The notes under the pieces were generated by a model. The model did no database searches. It worked only from the letters and a program-made list of their open reading frames with translations, and was not told where the DNA came from. Made by a program: the position numbers and the translations under genes. From NCBI GenBank assembly GCA_030248135.1, contig JASANC010003870.1:23913-87912 (forward strand): a stretch of DNA of 64,000 nt. Reading direction: 5' to 3'. Source of the DNA: Theristus sp. LFF4_11. Lineage: Eukaryota; Nematoda; Chromadorea; Monhysterida; Xyalidae. Positions 11,105 through 23,360 of this stretch are shown in pieces. The first letter of the stretch is position 1, and each line of letters starts with the position of its first letter.

Positions 11105-14100
11105 ATGCGTCTGTTGCGAACGTGTCGACGCGTCCTGACCGGCGTCATCATCCGGTCTCAAGGTTGCAGCACGATCGCGAGCAGACGCTTGCTCGTGTCA
11201 ACGTTGCTGACCGTTGCACTGCTGATGTGGACGTTGCTCAGGGCGTACGCTCCTTTGAATCGCCGTGAGCGACTGCCGGACGAGTTTCTGGCGCTCTACT
11301 CCTTGTTGACCACGCAACGAACGAACGCCAATGGTTAGTATTAGGTATCTTTCTTATTAAACTCGTCCCAATATGCGTTTATGCACGCACAGATAGAGAA
11401 AATGTTTCATGGCTGTGCGGCAATTTGAAATCAGCAAAACTTAACGTATTCTAACGGCAGATTTGTGCAAGAAAATAAGAAAAAAACTAATCAGAAACGC
11501 GCGAATTAGTTTTTCATCTGTGCGGCTTTTCCACACATTATTCAACATTACTCCGCCTCTTTCACACGAAAAGAGAACAAAAAACAAAGTCCTTTATAGT
11601 TCTTGTGCATACTCGAACGGTTTCGTTGTTTCGTGTTCAACTTTAACGGCAAACTGATTTACTGAAGAAACAAGCAGTCGACCGAGAACGTAACAAAGAC
11701 CAAGTTCTATGAGTAACTAAGAGAGAAAAGGAGAGCGTCCCACTCCAAACTACATTCTCCACTCACAACTATTAAAAACGCAGTGTGTGTTTTCGCTGAA
11801 CGCCAACAGAAGTGTGCCATATGGATACACAGGTTCTTGTCAACTGGTGCTGCCAAATCCGTGGGATCCGTCGATCGTCGAGTACTACCGTCAACAGACA
11901 GACTCCGTGCCTTGCAAGCAGTTGCAGCCAAACCTGCTCAGCTATAAAGACGGCTGGATCTCTCTGAATCAGGTTCGCTGCTTCTAATAGTCGACTGACT
12001 TTTTCCAAAACGTATGTTCTTGTTTTTAAAAACATAAAAATTCCACGGATTACACTTTGCTATAGAATTCCACAGAAGATTGCTTATATTTAGAACGGCC
12101 GAGTAAATATGGCAACTTTTTCACGGTGCAAAGAGCGCGCGCAATTTGATTGAAAGAAAAAAGACGTTCAGAAACTCAACCGCGTGACAAATTTAACATG
12201 ATTTTCTTTAAACCACTGATTCTACGTGCTTTCTTTCTTTCTCCCTTGCACACATGATTGTGAATAACGTTGGCATTCTTAAAAAGGCAATTGATAGTCT
12301 GCGGCTGATCCCGCCTTGATGGAGAATACAAGACTACCTTATTTATTCGGCAATACTGTAGCAATGTGGAAGTCTTTTTTATAATTTTAGGTGTGTTTTG
12401 TAAGAGGGCTTAATCAATGATAGAAAGAGCGCTTCGGCATTTGCATCAAAATCTTGTGACCTTTGTCGGGCTGGGTTTTTTTAGCGAGTTTTTCGTCCAC
12501 TCCCCAATCATCACCAAAGCATCCAGAACTAGAACGCAAAAAAGGAGGGAAAACGTGAGTTTTTCTCTAAGCGAGCATGTTCTGGCGTGTACATACTTTG
12601 TCAGTTATGATCACAGACAGAGCTGGCAGCATTTGGCTACCAGGCGCGTTCGGTGGCGTGCGCGTGGCGTCCATTTTGGCACAACGAAGGCGTCGACGAC
12701 AGGCAGGTGCTGTACGCGCGAGAATGGATCGCATTCGATGGTGAGACGGCTCGTGCTGAGATCACTGCTGACTTTGCCGAGGTGGAATGCCACGAAACGG
12801 GACTGCTGAAACGCAAGGTGTGCATTGAGGAAAATGCGCGAAAAATATCGCATTTCATGTTTTTCGGTAGTTCGCCCCACCCAGTTTCCATTTATTTTCT
12901 CACACGGGCATGTTCAAACGATTACCCAGGAGATGCAAGCTGCCATGCTGGCTTTTGTTTTGAACCACAGAACGCTCCAAATGCTGCCATATCTAGATAT
13001 AATAACTGAAAATTTTGGTCAACACTCACCCAATTTTTTGCCTGTATTTCAAACCGAACTTTCAAGTTGTATCGTATTCATAAGGCACTAAATACACTCC
13101 TAACATTCTGAATGAATTTGGCCCTTTCCAGTGTTTTAGAAATTTGCATCAAGTGTTTTTTTTTTCAAACTACATCTTTTTTACGTCTGACAGATACCAA
13201 ATGCATGCTGGCCATTTTGTAAAAAAACCCTAAAACTGGACCCGCTTTGCAGTTGTACCACTATCATTTCGCACGTCCACTGGCCGGTCGCAGCGGCGGC
13301 ACAGCCGTAAACGCCGAGTCACCCAGTGCTCGACCACCACCACGGACATCGAACGATCGCGACGCAGCGCTCGCGTCGTCCGTCGATTCGCCGAGCGTGC
13401 TCGTGATCGGCATCGACTCGATGTCTCGATCGAACTTCATTCGTCAACTGCCGAAAACCCATCGATTGCTCGTTGATACGCTTGGCGCCGTCGAAATGCT
13501 CGGTTATACCAAAGTCTGGGACAACACGTTCGGTAATGTGGTGCCGATGCTCACGGATAAATACGTTGGATGGAGCAACGAGGTACGGTGTAGGAATTGG
13601 AAGCATTTGAGAACTTATTCAATTTTGCAGAAAATGTACCGGTCTCTTCTGGATCAGCTGGTAAAACCTGATTTTTTCAAGCGTTGAATAAATTTGTTTT
13701 TTTTTATTCTGACGTATACAAGTGTAACTAGACGCATTAAGATAGCGATGGAGCTCCATGCAGCCCTGTGTATTTGATAGGCTGGGCCGTGCTCGCGACA
13801 CAATCAAATGATGTTGTTTGTGTGTGTTTCAGTTCAAACGTGACATCGAGGACGACTGGTATCAGTTCTATGACAATTGGACAGAGTTCATTTGGGATCG
13901 ATTTCACCGCAAAGGTACAAAAGTTTTGTTCAAATTTTGGAACTGCTATTTTGTAAATTGGCACTAGTTGACTGCTGCATCAACATCACAGCTACACATA
14001 ATGAATGATAATAGAAAAAAATTGCTGCGTGCAAAAAAAATACGATTGGAAAAAATCCACTTCTCATAATAAAACAACAATGGCTGCTCCGAACCGTCTC

Positions 14101-16773
14101 CAAAAAAAAGTTTTCAGAAACACGTGACAAGAAATGAAAGAATATGCGAACTTTTGTTCAAAAAAACCTGCAAACGCCACGCTCGTGGCCTGGTGGTAGT
14201 GCGTTAGACTACAGTCTGTGCGCTCGGGGGATCGAGCCCCGCCGAGGGGTGTATAGGCACTTAATGACAAAGAAAACTCGATGGCGCCCAACTGAATGAC
14301 GTTCTGTACACTTCTCTGTGTTAGCCCTGGCTAAAAACATTGCCTAAAAATCCCAACAACAACAACACGCGCAGGCTACGCGACGTGGCACGCCGAGGAT
14401 CGCCCCGACATTCACCTGTTCAACTTTCTTGGCAAAATGTACGGCTTCAAGTGGCAGCCGACCGATTTCTACTCGCGTCCGTACTGGCAGGCGTCCTACT
14501 ATTCGCTGGTGCGGCGTCGCAGCGCCAGCTACTGCTACAACACCGAGCCCGACCATCGCACCATGACCAACTGGCTGCTTGAGTATGGTGACCGCGGTGG
14601 CAAAAGCGTACGATTTTACACACAGTTGATCAGAATCAGAGGCGTTCATATTCCGCCGACCACGCCATAATTATCGCAAAGTCTTCTTGCATATATGGTT
14701 CCTCCTGTGTACATGTAAGACCCCACCCAAAAGTGGGCGCAGTGTCACACACGGCGGGAAAGCAAAAAATGGTCAAACATTTTGACTTGGTGGAAATCCC
14801 GGACTAAATTATAAAAATTATAAGGCCCGGACTTCCTAATCTTCGCTTTATAGGACCTCCTCTCACAGTCCCACTTGTAAGGTTGTCACACAAACTTCCA
14901 CTTTTTCCAGAAATTTTTGATTTCCAAATTTATATAAGGAGACCTCATATGCAAGACTTTACGGTTCCTATTGTCCTTTCGTAGAATCGTTAAACGTTTT
15001 TCGCTCAGTGGTGCATGAAATTGTGTTTTGAATGGAATTTTTCAGTCGCAACTTTTTTTGCGTGTTCTGATTGACTAGTCGCGAGTAAAACAACACCATG
15101 CAATAAAAAACTTATCACTGATTGGTAGTTTTTTGAACCGGTACACGCTAACAATTTGTTCAGAACCAATCAAGAATGGCAGTTTTCTGTGGCGCCTTTT
15201 TCATGTCGTGTGTGTTTTTCACTCACCGCAACTTTGTGTTATGTGTGTTCGTTTGCAGTTTTCTGCGTTCGCACAATTGGCGCCGCAAATGGGCGTTCCT
15301 CTGGTCGCAGGGTCTGTCGCACGAATTCCTGAATCCGATTGGCATGGCCGATGCTGATTTGTGCTCGTTTTTTGCGTCTGCCGCCGGACTGCTGAACAAC
15401 ACAATCATGATGGTGCTCAGCGACCACGGGCACCGATACGACGCCATACGACAAACGGTTACTATAGAATTCAATGGGAGAAAGGAGGCTATAAGAAGCA
15501 GTAAAACACGCTGCCAACAATATTGGCGCACTGTGAGGCAACCGCAACGCACACACGGACGCGAAAATTTACACAAATTTTCCTCAATTTTATGCAGATC
15601 GTCGGTCGCATCGAGTCTCGCATGCCGTTTCTCGCCGTCTGGGTCTCCGAAGACATCCGTGCCAAGTACGCACACATCAGTGCCAGTTTGGCACACAACG
15701 CACACCGTTTGACGACGCCGTTTGACGTGTACGCAACCATGCGTGCCGTCGTTGATCAGACGTTCGTCCACGATCGCTTCAGTGATGACCGTTCCAGAAT
15801 AAAACGCAACAATGAAACATCAGCGAAACGGTCGTATTCACTGTTGAACGAGCGCGTGCCGACCGATCGCACATGTTTTCAGGTGTGCAAGCCGAGCATT
15901 TCTGTTTTGGCGTTTTATCTTTGTGTAGATGTTGGGCATAAAGTGTTTTGAACCACAAAACCATTCGTCACAAAACCTTTAAAATTGACGTACCGCTGAG
16001 AACAATTGAATGTGGTGACAGAGCATGTGGTGACTTCATTTTTCCTTCTTCTTGGCAGTTATTCTAAATAGTTGTTTTGCAAGAATTCGGCGAAAAACCA
16101 CCACGAAACGTGGTTTCTGATGCGTTGATTGATTTATTGATTGATTTTATTCGACATATTGTAAGTGTCAGGCATATGCACAAGGAAAAAACATCAAAAA
16201 ACGACAACAATAATGAAAATCCTGCACAAATTTACCAAATGAAATTCAGAAAGAATCAGTTTTGAATCGTCGGTTGTCAATGCAGCAGTTACATCGTGAT
16301 TTACTTCCAGTAATGCGTTGCAGGCGTCAATCCCGCGCGAGTACTGTCCGTGCTACCACGAGCTCGCCGTGCCGGACGTCCAACGCGACCACTCGGTGCT
16401 GCGCGTCGCCGAGCGTCTCGTGGACGTCATCAACGACGCGCTCGACCTGCGACTGTGCGCTCGCTACACGCTACGTCGCGTCCTCGACGCCACCGTGTTT
16501 CTGCCGAACGAGCGAACGCTAGACGACAAGATCGCCAACTACGAACTGCCAACTGGCGGGCTGCTCGTCAACTATCGACTGCAGGTGCAGGTGCATCCGA
16601 ACGACGCCTTGTTCGAGGCGGTCATGGCGGTCGACTACGCCGTCGCTGGCTACCGTCGGTACACGCTCGTCGGTGATATCAACCGCAACAACAAATACGG
16701 CAACACTTCCTGGTGTGTCAGTGACAGAGAGCTGCGCAAGTTGTGCTATTGTCTTTCCGATTCAGACACGTGA
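11105..16773 (+). CDS. DUF229 family protein A (sulfatase-like, alkaline-phosphatase fold), nine exons
   Basis: Exons are 11105-11333, 11833-11972, 12617-12817, 13253-13582, 13833-13914, 14375-14582, 15259-15457, 15598-15882 and 16324-16773. Phases agree throughout and give 707 aa. Residues about 28-47 (LLVSTLLTVALLMWTLL) form an N-terminal signal anchor, implying a type II membrane or secreted protein. DUF229 landmarks in order are LPNPWDPSI; ADFAEVECHE; VLVIGIDSMSRSNF with LGAVEMLGY and DNTFGNVVPML; EFIWDRFHRKGYATW; FAFLW-like RRKWAFLWSQGLSHEF; MVLSDHGHRYDAIRQT; GRIESRMPFLAVW; TTPFDVYATM; and a C-terminal CVSDRELRKLCYCLS. The Asp of GIDS and the SDHG block are the expected metal-site regions of the sulfatase/alkaline phosphatase superfamily. 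The substrate is unknown. Introns carry a SINE (14185-14345) and MITEs. The paralog is at 39063-46810. Confidence 0.9.
12091..12362. mobile_element. MITE with CAGTATGGCCGAATAAA-type ends, copy 1
   Basis: The left end is diverged (ACGGCCGAGTAAATATGGCA); the right end is TTTATTCGGCAATACTGTA. It lies in intron 2 of DUF229 gene A. Better copies lie at 22696-22962 and 44391-44653, both starting in ACAGTAT and ending at TA. Confidence 0.7.
14185..14345 (+). mobile_element. tRNA-derived SINE, copy 1
   Basis: It has RNA polymerase III-type boxes: an A-box-like TGGCCTGGTGGTAGTGCG near 14186 and a B-box-like GGATCGAGCCCC near 14229. A tRNA-unrelated body follows, ending near CCCTGGCTAAAAACAT. A second copy lies inverted at 63725-63881 with the same body. 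It sits in an intron of DUF229 gene A. Confidence 0.75.
14674..14975. mobile_element. MITE with CCGTAAA..TTGCATATAAGG ends, copy 1
   Basis: The left end has TTGCATATATGGTTCCTCC; the right end has GGAGACCTCATATGCAAGAC then TTTACGG, an inverted pair. It lies in intron 6 of DUF229 gene A. A second copy is at 44117-44390. Confidence 0.7.
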
Positions 16774-17540
16774 TCGTGAAACGTTTCATTGCCTTTTTCT
16801 CGGACCAGTTTCTTTTGGAAAAGAAGCAAAAAAAGCGTATGTGAGTGAATATACTTTTTTGCAAGCAAAGTTGAAGCTCAAGTTGTAATACAACCAGAAA
16901 TCAAAATTTAAAAAATGGGTTCAGGCAAATACCGTTGCAAGGGGTCAGTTTTATCATGTCCATTCGCGAGCGAAGCGCAGCGTAGCGGACAGCGGATGAG
17001 ACATAATATGGCCCGTCAGTCGCTCGCGCTAAAATTCCAAACTTGCTGTGCCTCGCATTGTGAGCATAAAAGGAGTTGAGAATTTTTTCTGCGGCACACA
17101 GGCAGACAATCCACAGATACACTGTGTGCATGAGAAATTTTTTCGTGGTGATCTTCTACACACGCTGTGTGCGTATTTTATCAATTCTGAAAGTGAAAAA
17201 AATTATTCTTGTTTACCCCTTTTTTTCGGCTATGTCATCAAATGTGTTCGCAGTTTCAGTGATATAAAGAAATTTCTGACTGTTATAAGAAAAACATTTT
17301 CTAGGGTAAAAATCTTCGGGATTTTCAAATTTCGCATTCATTTTTTTCTCCGATGCTTCCCAAGGCTCAAAATTGAGCTTGTTTGTACAAAATTACGAAA
17401 AAGGCTTATTTTGAAGTGTATTTGCGATTTCTGCGCGTGAAACAAACCGTTATTTGACGAATAAAAAAGTTTCTAGGGGTAACCAACAACGGAGAGTTTG
17501 AATTTGACCTTTATTTTAAAAAAAATCAAAGGAATAGCTG
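16774..17540. repeat. 3' flank of DUF229 gene A and outer end of composite element B
   Basis: The first ~120 bp are the likely 3' UTR. At 16955-17045 lies the GC-rich hairpin module (GAGCGAAGCGCAGCGTAGCG). Degenerate 119/169-satellite words such as TTCTAGGGGTAAC follow up to about 17490. Confidence 0.5.
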
Positions 17541-18430
17541 ATAAATAACCAAAATCGTGATGATTTCGAGCAAATCGGCCGTGGAAATTGGCGAAATCGG
17601 TTCAAAAACAAAAAAATTAGAAAGTGGTGTATTCCGGGGTAATTCAATGCGCTGATCACGGATTTCGGGTTAGTTTTCTTATGTGAGCAACGGTACATAC
17701 TGCATCGTGACGATTTCGGGCGAATCGGCCGTGGAAATTGGCGAAATCGGTCCAAAAACAAAAAAATGAGAAACTGGTGTAGCCCGGGGTAACTCAATGC
17801 GATGATCACGAATTTTGAATTAGTTTTCTTATGTGAGCGCTCTACATACTGAATCGTGACGATTTCGGGCGAATCGGCCGTGGAAATTGGCGAAATCGGT
17901 CCAAAAACAAAAAAATGAGAAACTGGTGTAGTCAGGGGTAATTCAATGCGCTGATTACGTATTTTGGATTAGTTTTTGATGTGAGCAACTCTAGATACTG
18001 AATCGTGACGATTTCGGGCGAATCGGCCGTGGAAATCGGCGAAATCGGTTCAGAAATGAAAAACAAGAAAATGGTGTTTTCCGGGATAATTCAATACGCT
18101 GATCACGGATTTTGGATTCGTTTTTTTATGTGAGCAACTCTAAATGCTGAATAGTGACGATTTCGGGCGAATCGGCCGTGGAAATTGGCGAAATCGGTCC
18201 AGAAACGAAAAACAAGAAAACGGTGTTTTCCAGGGCAATTCAGTGCGCTGATCACGGCTTTTGGGTCAGTTTTCTTATGTGAGCAATTCTAGGTACTGAA
18301 TCGTGACGATTTCGGGCGAATCGGCCGTAGAAATAGCATAGGCGAATTCGGCCCAAAAACGAAAAATGAAAAACCTGAGTTCTCCGGGGTTTAGAAGAAT
18401 GTGTGACCAACGAATTGTGAATTTGGTCTG
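17540..18430 (+). repeat. ~150-bp tandem satellite array, part of composite element B
   Basis: About six units. The landmark TTCGGGCGAATCGGCCGTGG recurs near 17720, 17865, 18015, 18165 and 18310, a period of about 149-150 bp. The array abuts the TIR element at 18461 through CTTATGTAAAAGTCAGAA. Confidence 0.85.
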
Positions 18431-18460
18431 ACCTTCGCGGCTTATGTAAAAGTCAGAATA

Positions 18461-19378
18461 TTATCTAAAAGTGCGGGAGACGCACATAAAAGGAGGAATA
18501 TGGCTTTGCGTAAGCAGTGACGACTTGGCTCGACAACACTTTTCAAGTCTCTGATGTGGTACACACGGATACAAGTACATAAGAGCCATATTTTTGCGCT
18601 GTTTATTCATTAAATTCGGTTGCACATGGCAACCCTTGTACTTTGTTTGTAGACAAATGAAACTTTCACATTTGCGGTATTTCGGGCATTTAGCGACCAC
18701 TAAAAACACTAAAACAACGATCAATACATAATGTCCGCTGTTTGCGGTTTCGCCAGGTAGACGCATACCGCGGTGTCCCCTCGCTCGTCAGTGCGACGGA
18801 CACCAGGCAGAACTGCCGAAGGTGTTTTACCACAGACAGATCTTATAGTCTAGGCAAAACATCAGATCAGACTTTGGATCGCTGACACTGCTTTGCCCAG
18901 GACAAAGTGTATCGCAGAGGTATATCGGAACGCAAGGTTTCCTTCTGTGGCAAAGGCAATGACTCACGGGACAGACGGTTTATCCTACCACAAGAGTTTG
19001 GTAAAAAGGGTGAAAATCAACGGCAGACAACACCATTCTGTCACTGGTTCTGGTGTGTACACAGCGGTGCGTACGTTAGCAACAACGATAAAGCTACATG
19101 CAGCAATGTTTTGCAATCTCTGATTTTTCTGTTTTGCACAGAATTTGCAGAATTTCGCACATGGTGTGATTTAAGACTAAACTGAAAAGGACAATTTAAA
19201 AAAATTAAAGTTTTTACGCTTTTCTGGAAAACAAACGCGGCGCAAAAATATAGCTCTTATGTACTTGTATCCGTGTGTACCACATCAGAGGCTTGAAAAG
19301 TGTTGTCGAGCCAAGTCGTCACTGCTTACGCAAAGCCATATTCCTCCTTTTATGTGCGTCTCCCGCACTTTTAGATAA
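18461..19378 (+). mobile_element. ~0.92-kb TIR element, copy B
   Basis: Starts TTATCTAAAAGTGCGGGAG and ends with the inverted CTCCCGCACTTTTAGATAA, flanked by TA on both sides. Terminal repeats are about 140 bp and include CATAAAAGGAGGAATATGG. It contains the GCGGTTTCGCCAGG word repeat near 18742. No transposase frame is seen. Confidence 0.8.
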
Positions 19379-20250
19379 TAAAAAAAGTAGTCCAATAAGC
19401 GAGAAAACGGAGCTGTGACAATTCTCTATTTCATTCAGTAGTACTGCTAAGTTTTATAAAACTAGAACCAGGTGCTATCTTTTATTTTGGTCTCGAGACT
19501 CAATGCGTGCATAGATAGGTTCACAGTTTCATGCATGATGCAAGAATTCAAAATTGCAAAGTGATCCGAGTCACCTAAAACGGGCCGAGTCACCGAGGCG
19601 CCTTTGAATTGCCACATAAAGATTGAAACTTGTTTTTCCTTTCTACGTCTGCACACGCATTGAGTCGCGTAACATGAAAAATTGATAATACATTGAAGAA
19701 CTAGCATTCAATAGAGGGTGATTACACTAATTGCATTGGTTACAGATGTTCAGTTGCAGAGCCTAAGTGAAGTGTCGATTTATCTAAACTGATCAGTTCC
19801 ACGAATAAGGTACATACATGTAAAAAATACATGTGTGTATGCAAGATACATGTACCCGGCTGTGATATACATTGTGGCTTTACCTGTTTTCTATTTTTGT
19901 TTTCTGTTTTGTTTTCTTTGTTGTTTGTTTCATACAATTTTTTGTCATTGGTGCCACTGCCGTTTACCGTCACGCACTGAAAACCGTTTCAAACTTCCAA
20001 ACAGACCTTTATGTTCGGTTACCACCAAAGGTCACACAAAATGGAGCGTTTAGAAACGTTTAGAAATGTTTAGAAAAAAGTTTGAAAACGGTTTTTGTTG
20101 CGAGGCGTGAATGACAAATATTGACTTGAGCTAATGACTTGTTTGGGAGGCTTTTTGTTGATTTTGTGAATTTTATGAAAGTTTCATAAAATATATTCAG
20201 CGGCACAAAAATTGCGAATTGTTTTTTTGGACGGCCAACAAACACTGACA
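19379..20250. other. Spacer between composite elements B and C, with one MITE
   Basis: Contains a MITE at about 19478-19672, with TTTTATTTTGGTCTCGAGAC at one end and GCATTGAGTCGCGTAAC at the other. This is the family of 10148-10350. The remainder is AT-rich with no gene recognised. Confidence 0.5.
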
Positions 20251-20990
20251 CCAGAATTTTAAGCTCATTTCAGCTTTTTGACACTTACAGTCCATCTGAC
20301 TAATATCATGCGGATGCGCGAGCGAGCGTAGCGAGCGGAGAGCGCATCACGCATAATATGAGCCGTTATCCCCTCGCGCGCTTTTTTCAAATTTGCTCGC
20401 TGCGTCCAGCGAGCACAGTATAAGCCACAAACTTGGTACCGTGCACACGAAACGAACACCCAAAGTTGTGCTTGGAGCCGCGAAAAAATTTTTATCCGAC
20501 TACTTTTCATACGCTGTAGACACGAAAAACCTATTCTGAAAACAGTGTTACTTCTTTCCCTTTGTATTTTTTTTTTCAGCTATGTAATCAACATGTGTTC
20601 GCCCTTTAAATTTTTGCCTGCGACACTTTCACAGTCGAACAAAAATGTTCCCTGGGGTAATTCCATCCGGAGATTTTGAAAATCGGGTTAATTTTTTACC
20701 CAGACCCTGTTTTTGGGTAAAAAATTGGGCATTTTTAATTGTTTGGAGGGTTTTCACCTGGTTTTAAGTGTTCGCCCTTTCAATTTTTAGCTGGGACACT
20801 TTCACAGTTGAACAAAAATGTTTCCTAGGGTAATTTCATCCGTATTTTCTGAAAATTTAGTTTATTTTTTTGACCGGGCACTTTTTTAAGTTAAAATTGT
20901 GCATTTTTGAAAGTTCGTAGCATTTTGACTGAGTATCAGTTTTCACTCTTACAAATTTTGTCTGAGCTACGAAAAATAATAGGAAAAAGG
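20251..20990 (+). repeat. Hairpin module and short 119/169 satellite, composite element C
   Basis: 20308-20400 is the hairpin module (GGATGCGCGAGCGAGCG, then GCGAGCGGAGAGCGCATC). 20585-20960 holds two to three reverse-orientation units of the 5440-7875 satellite, with the landmarks TTCCCTGGGGTAATTCC and TTTCCTAGGGTAATTTC. Confidence 0.7.
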
Positions 20991-22260
20991 TCTAGTCCGT
21001 AGTAATTCAATACGCTGATCACGGATTTTGGGTTAGTTTTCTTACGTGAGCAACTCTAGATGCTGAATCGTGACGATTTCGGGCGAATCGGCCGTGGAAA
21101 TTGGCGAAATCGGTCCAGAAACGAAAAACAAGAAAACGGTGTTTTCCAGAGTAATTCAATGCGCTGATCACGAATTTCGGGTTAGTTTTCTTACGTGAGC
21201 AACTCTAGATACCGAATCGTGACGATTTCGGGCGAATCGGCCGTGGAAGTTGGCGAAATCGGTCCAGAAACGAAAAACAAGAAAAGGGTGTTTTCCAGGG
21301 TAATTCAATGCGCTGATCACGGATTTTGGGTTAGTTTTCTTATGTGAGCAACTCTAGATACCGAATCGTGACGATTTCGGGCGAATCGGCCGTCGAAATT
21401 GGCGAAATCGGTCCAGAAACGAAAAACAAGAAAACGGTGTTTTCCAGAGTAATTCAATGCGCTGATCACGAATTTCGGGTTAGTTTTCTTACGTCAGCAA
21501 CTCTAGATGCTGAATCGTGACGATTTCGGGCGAATCGGCCGTGGAAGTTGGCGAAATCGGTCCAGAAACGAAAAACGAGAAAAAGATGTTTTCCAGGGTA
21601 ATTCAATGCGGTGATCACGGATTTTGGTTAGTTTTCTTACGTGAGCTACTCTAGATGCTGAACCGTGACGATTTCGGGCGAATCGGCCGTGGAAATTGGC
21701 GAAATCGGTCCAGAAACGAAAAATAAGAAAAGGGTGTTTTCCAGGGTAATTCAATGCGCTGATCACGGATTTTGTGTTAGTTTTTTCAAGTGAGCAACTC
21801 TAGTTACCGAATCGTGACGATTTCGGGCGAATCGGCCGTGGACTTCAGCGAAATCGGTCCAGAAATGAAAAAAAAGAAAACGGCGTTTTCCATGGTAATT
21901 CAATGCACTGATCACGGATTTTGGGTTAGTTTTTTATGTGAGCAACTCTAGATACCGAATCGTGACGATTTCGGGCGAATCGGCCGTGGAATTTAGTGAA
22001 TCCGGTCCAGAAATGAAAAACAAGAAATCGGTGTTTTCCATGGTAATTCATTGCGCCGATCACGGCTTTTGGGTCAGTTTTCTTATGTGAGCAATTCTAG
22101 GTACTGAATCGTGACGATTTTGAGCGAATCGGCCGTAAAAATAGCATAGACGAAATTGGCCTAAAAACGAAAAATGAAAAACCTGAGTTGTCCGGGGTTT
22201 AGAAGAATGTGTGACCAACGTATTGTGATTTTGGTCCGACCTTTGGGGCTTATGTAAAAG
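20991..22260 (+). repeat. ~150-bp tandem satellite array, composite element C
   Basis: About eight units with the GCGAATCGGCCGTGG landmark at roughly 150-bp steps from 21085 to 22130. Left and right margins match array B, including the last diverged unit (GTGTGACCAACG) before the TIR element. Confidence 0.85.
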
Positions 22261-22268
22261 TCAGAATA

Positions 22269-23214
22269 TTATCTAAAAATGCGGGAGACGCATATAAAAG
22301 GAGGAATATGGCCTAGTGTAAGCAGTGAAAGACTTGGCTCGACAACGCTTTTCAAGTCTCTTCAAATGAAACTTTCCCATTTGCTTTTTTCTAGCATTTA
22401 GCGACCTCTAAAACCACTAAAATAACGATCAGACTTTAGATCGCTGACACTGGTTTGCACAAAGTGTATCGCAGAGGCATTGGGGAACGCAAGGTCTCCT
22501 TCTGTAGCAAAGGCAATGACTCACCGGTGTATCCTGTCACAAGGGTTTGGTAAAAAGGGTGAAAATCAACGGAAGACAACACTTTTTGCACTGGTGCTGC
22601 TGTGTGCACAGCGGTGCGTACGTCAGCAACAACGATAAAGCTACATGCAGCAATGTTTTGCAATCTCTGATGTTTCTGTTTTTTGCACAGAATTTACAGT
22701 ATAGCCGAATAAACATGGCAGTTTTTTTCATGGTGCAAGGAGCGCGCGAATTTTGAATGAAAGAAAAAGAAGTTCAGAAACCAAATTGTATGCCAAAATT
22801 GACGCGTTTTTTAAACTAATGGATTATCCGTATTATTCTGTTCATTCTTTCTCCCTTGCACACATGATTGGAAATTATGTTGGCATTTTTGAAAAAGACA
22901 ACTCCTAGTCAGCGACTAATCCCGCCTTGATGGACTGCCTCATTTATTCGGCCATGCTGTACAGAATTTCGCACATGATGTGATTTTAGACTAAACTGAA
23001 GAGGACAATTGAAAATATCTAGATAACTTCAAAGTTTTTACGCTTTTCAGCAAGCTTTTAAACAACAAACGCGGCGCAAAAATATGACTCTTATGTACTT
23101 GTATCCGTGTGTACCACATCAGAGACTTGAAAAGCGTTGTCGAGCCAAGTCTTTCACTGCTTACACTAGGCCATATTCCTCCTTTTATATGCGTCTCCCG
23201 CATTTTTAGATATA
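22269..23214 (+). mobile_element. ~0.95-kb TIR element, copy C
   Basis: Same family and orientation as copy B, with the same left flank CTTATGTAAAAGTCAGAA and TA. It is interrupted at 22696-22962 by a MITE that is absent from copy B. The right end is slightly mutated (TTAGATATA). Confidence 0.8.
22696..22962. mobile_element. MITE with ACAGTATAGCCGAATAAA ends, copy 2 (nested)
   Basis: Terminal repeats are ACAGTATAGCCGAATAAA and TTTATTCGGCCATGCTGT with TA. It is inserted inside TIR element C. Comparison with copy B shows the uninterrupted target (ACAGAATTTGCAGAATTTC). Confidence 0.8.
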
Positions 23215-23216
23215 TA

Positions 23217-23360
23217 CAACTGGATGATTGGTTGATTGCACACACGTGCAGTTGATGCATGCATTCTGTGCAGGCAAACTCCGCCTCCACAGCGCATGCC
23301 TGCATAGAATGGGTGCATCAACTGCACGTGTGCGCAACCAACCAATCAGCTAGCTGTACA
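23217..23360. mobile_element. Hairpin MITE with TTGGTTG/CAACCAA arms, copy 1
   Basis: A near-palindrome. The left arm has GATTGGTTGATTGCACACAC and GCATGCATTCTGTGCAGG; the right arm carries the complement, ending CAACCAACCAATCAGC. A shorter relative is at 41443-41547. Confidence 0.7.

Noticed and set aside
15223..15771. 182-codon minus-strand frame in the DUF229 A region
   Set aside because: Overlaps exons 7 and 8 of DUF229 A, whose plus-strand motifs (SDHG, GRIESRMPF) are specific.
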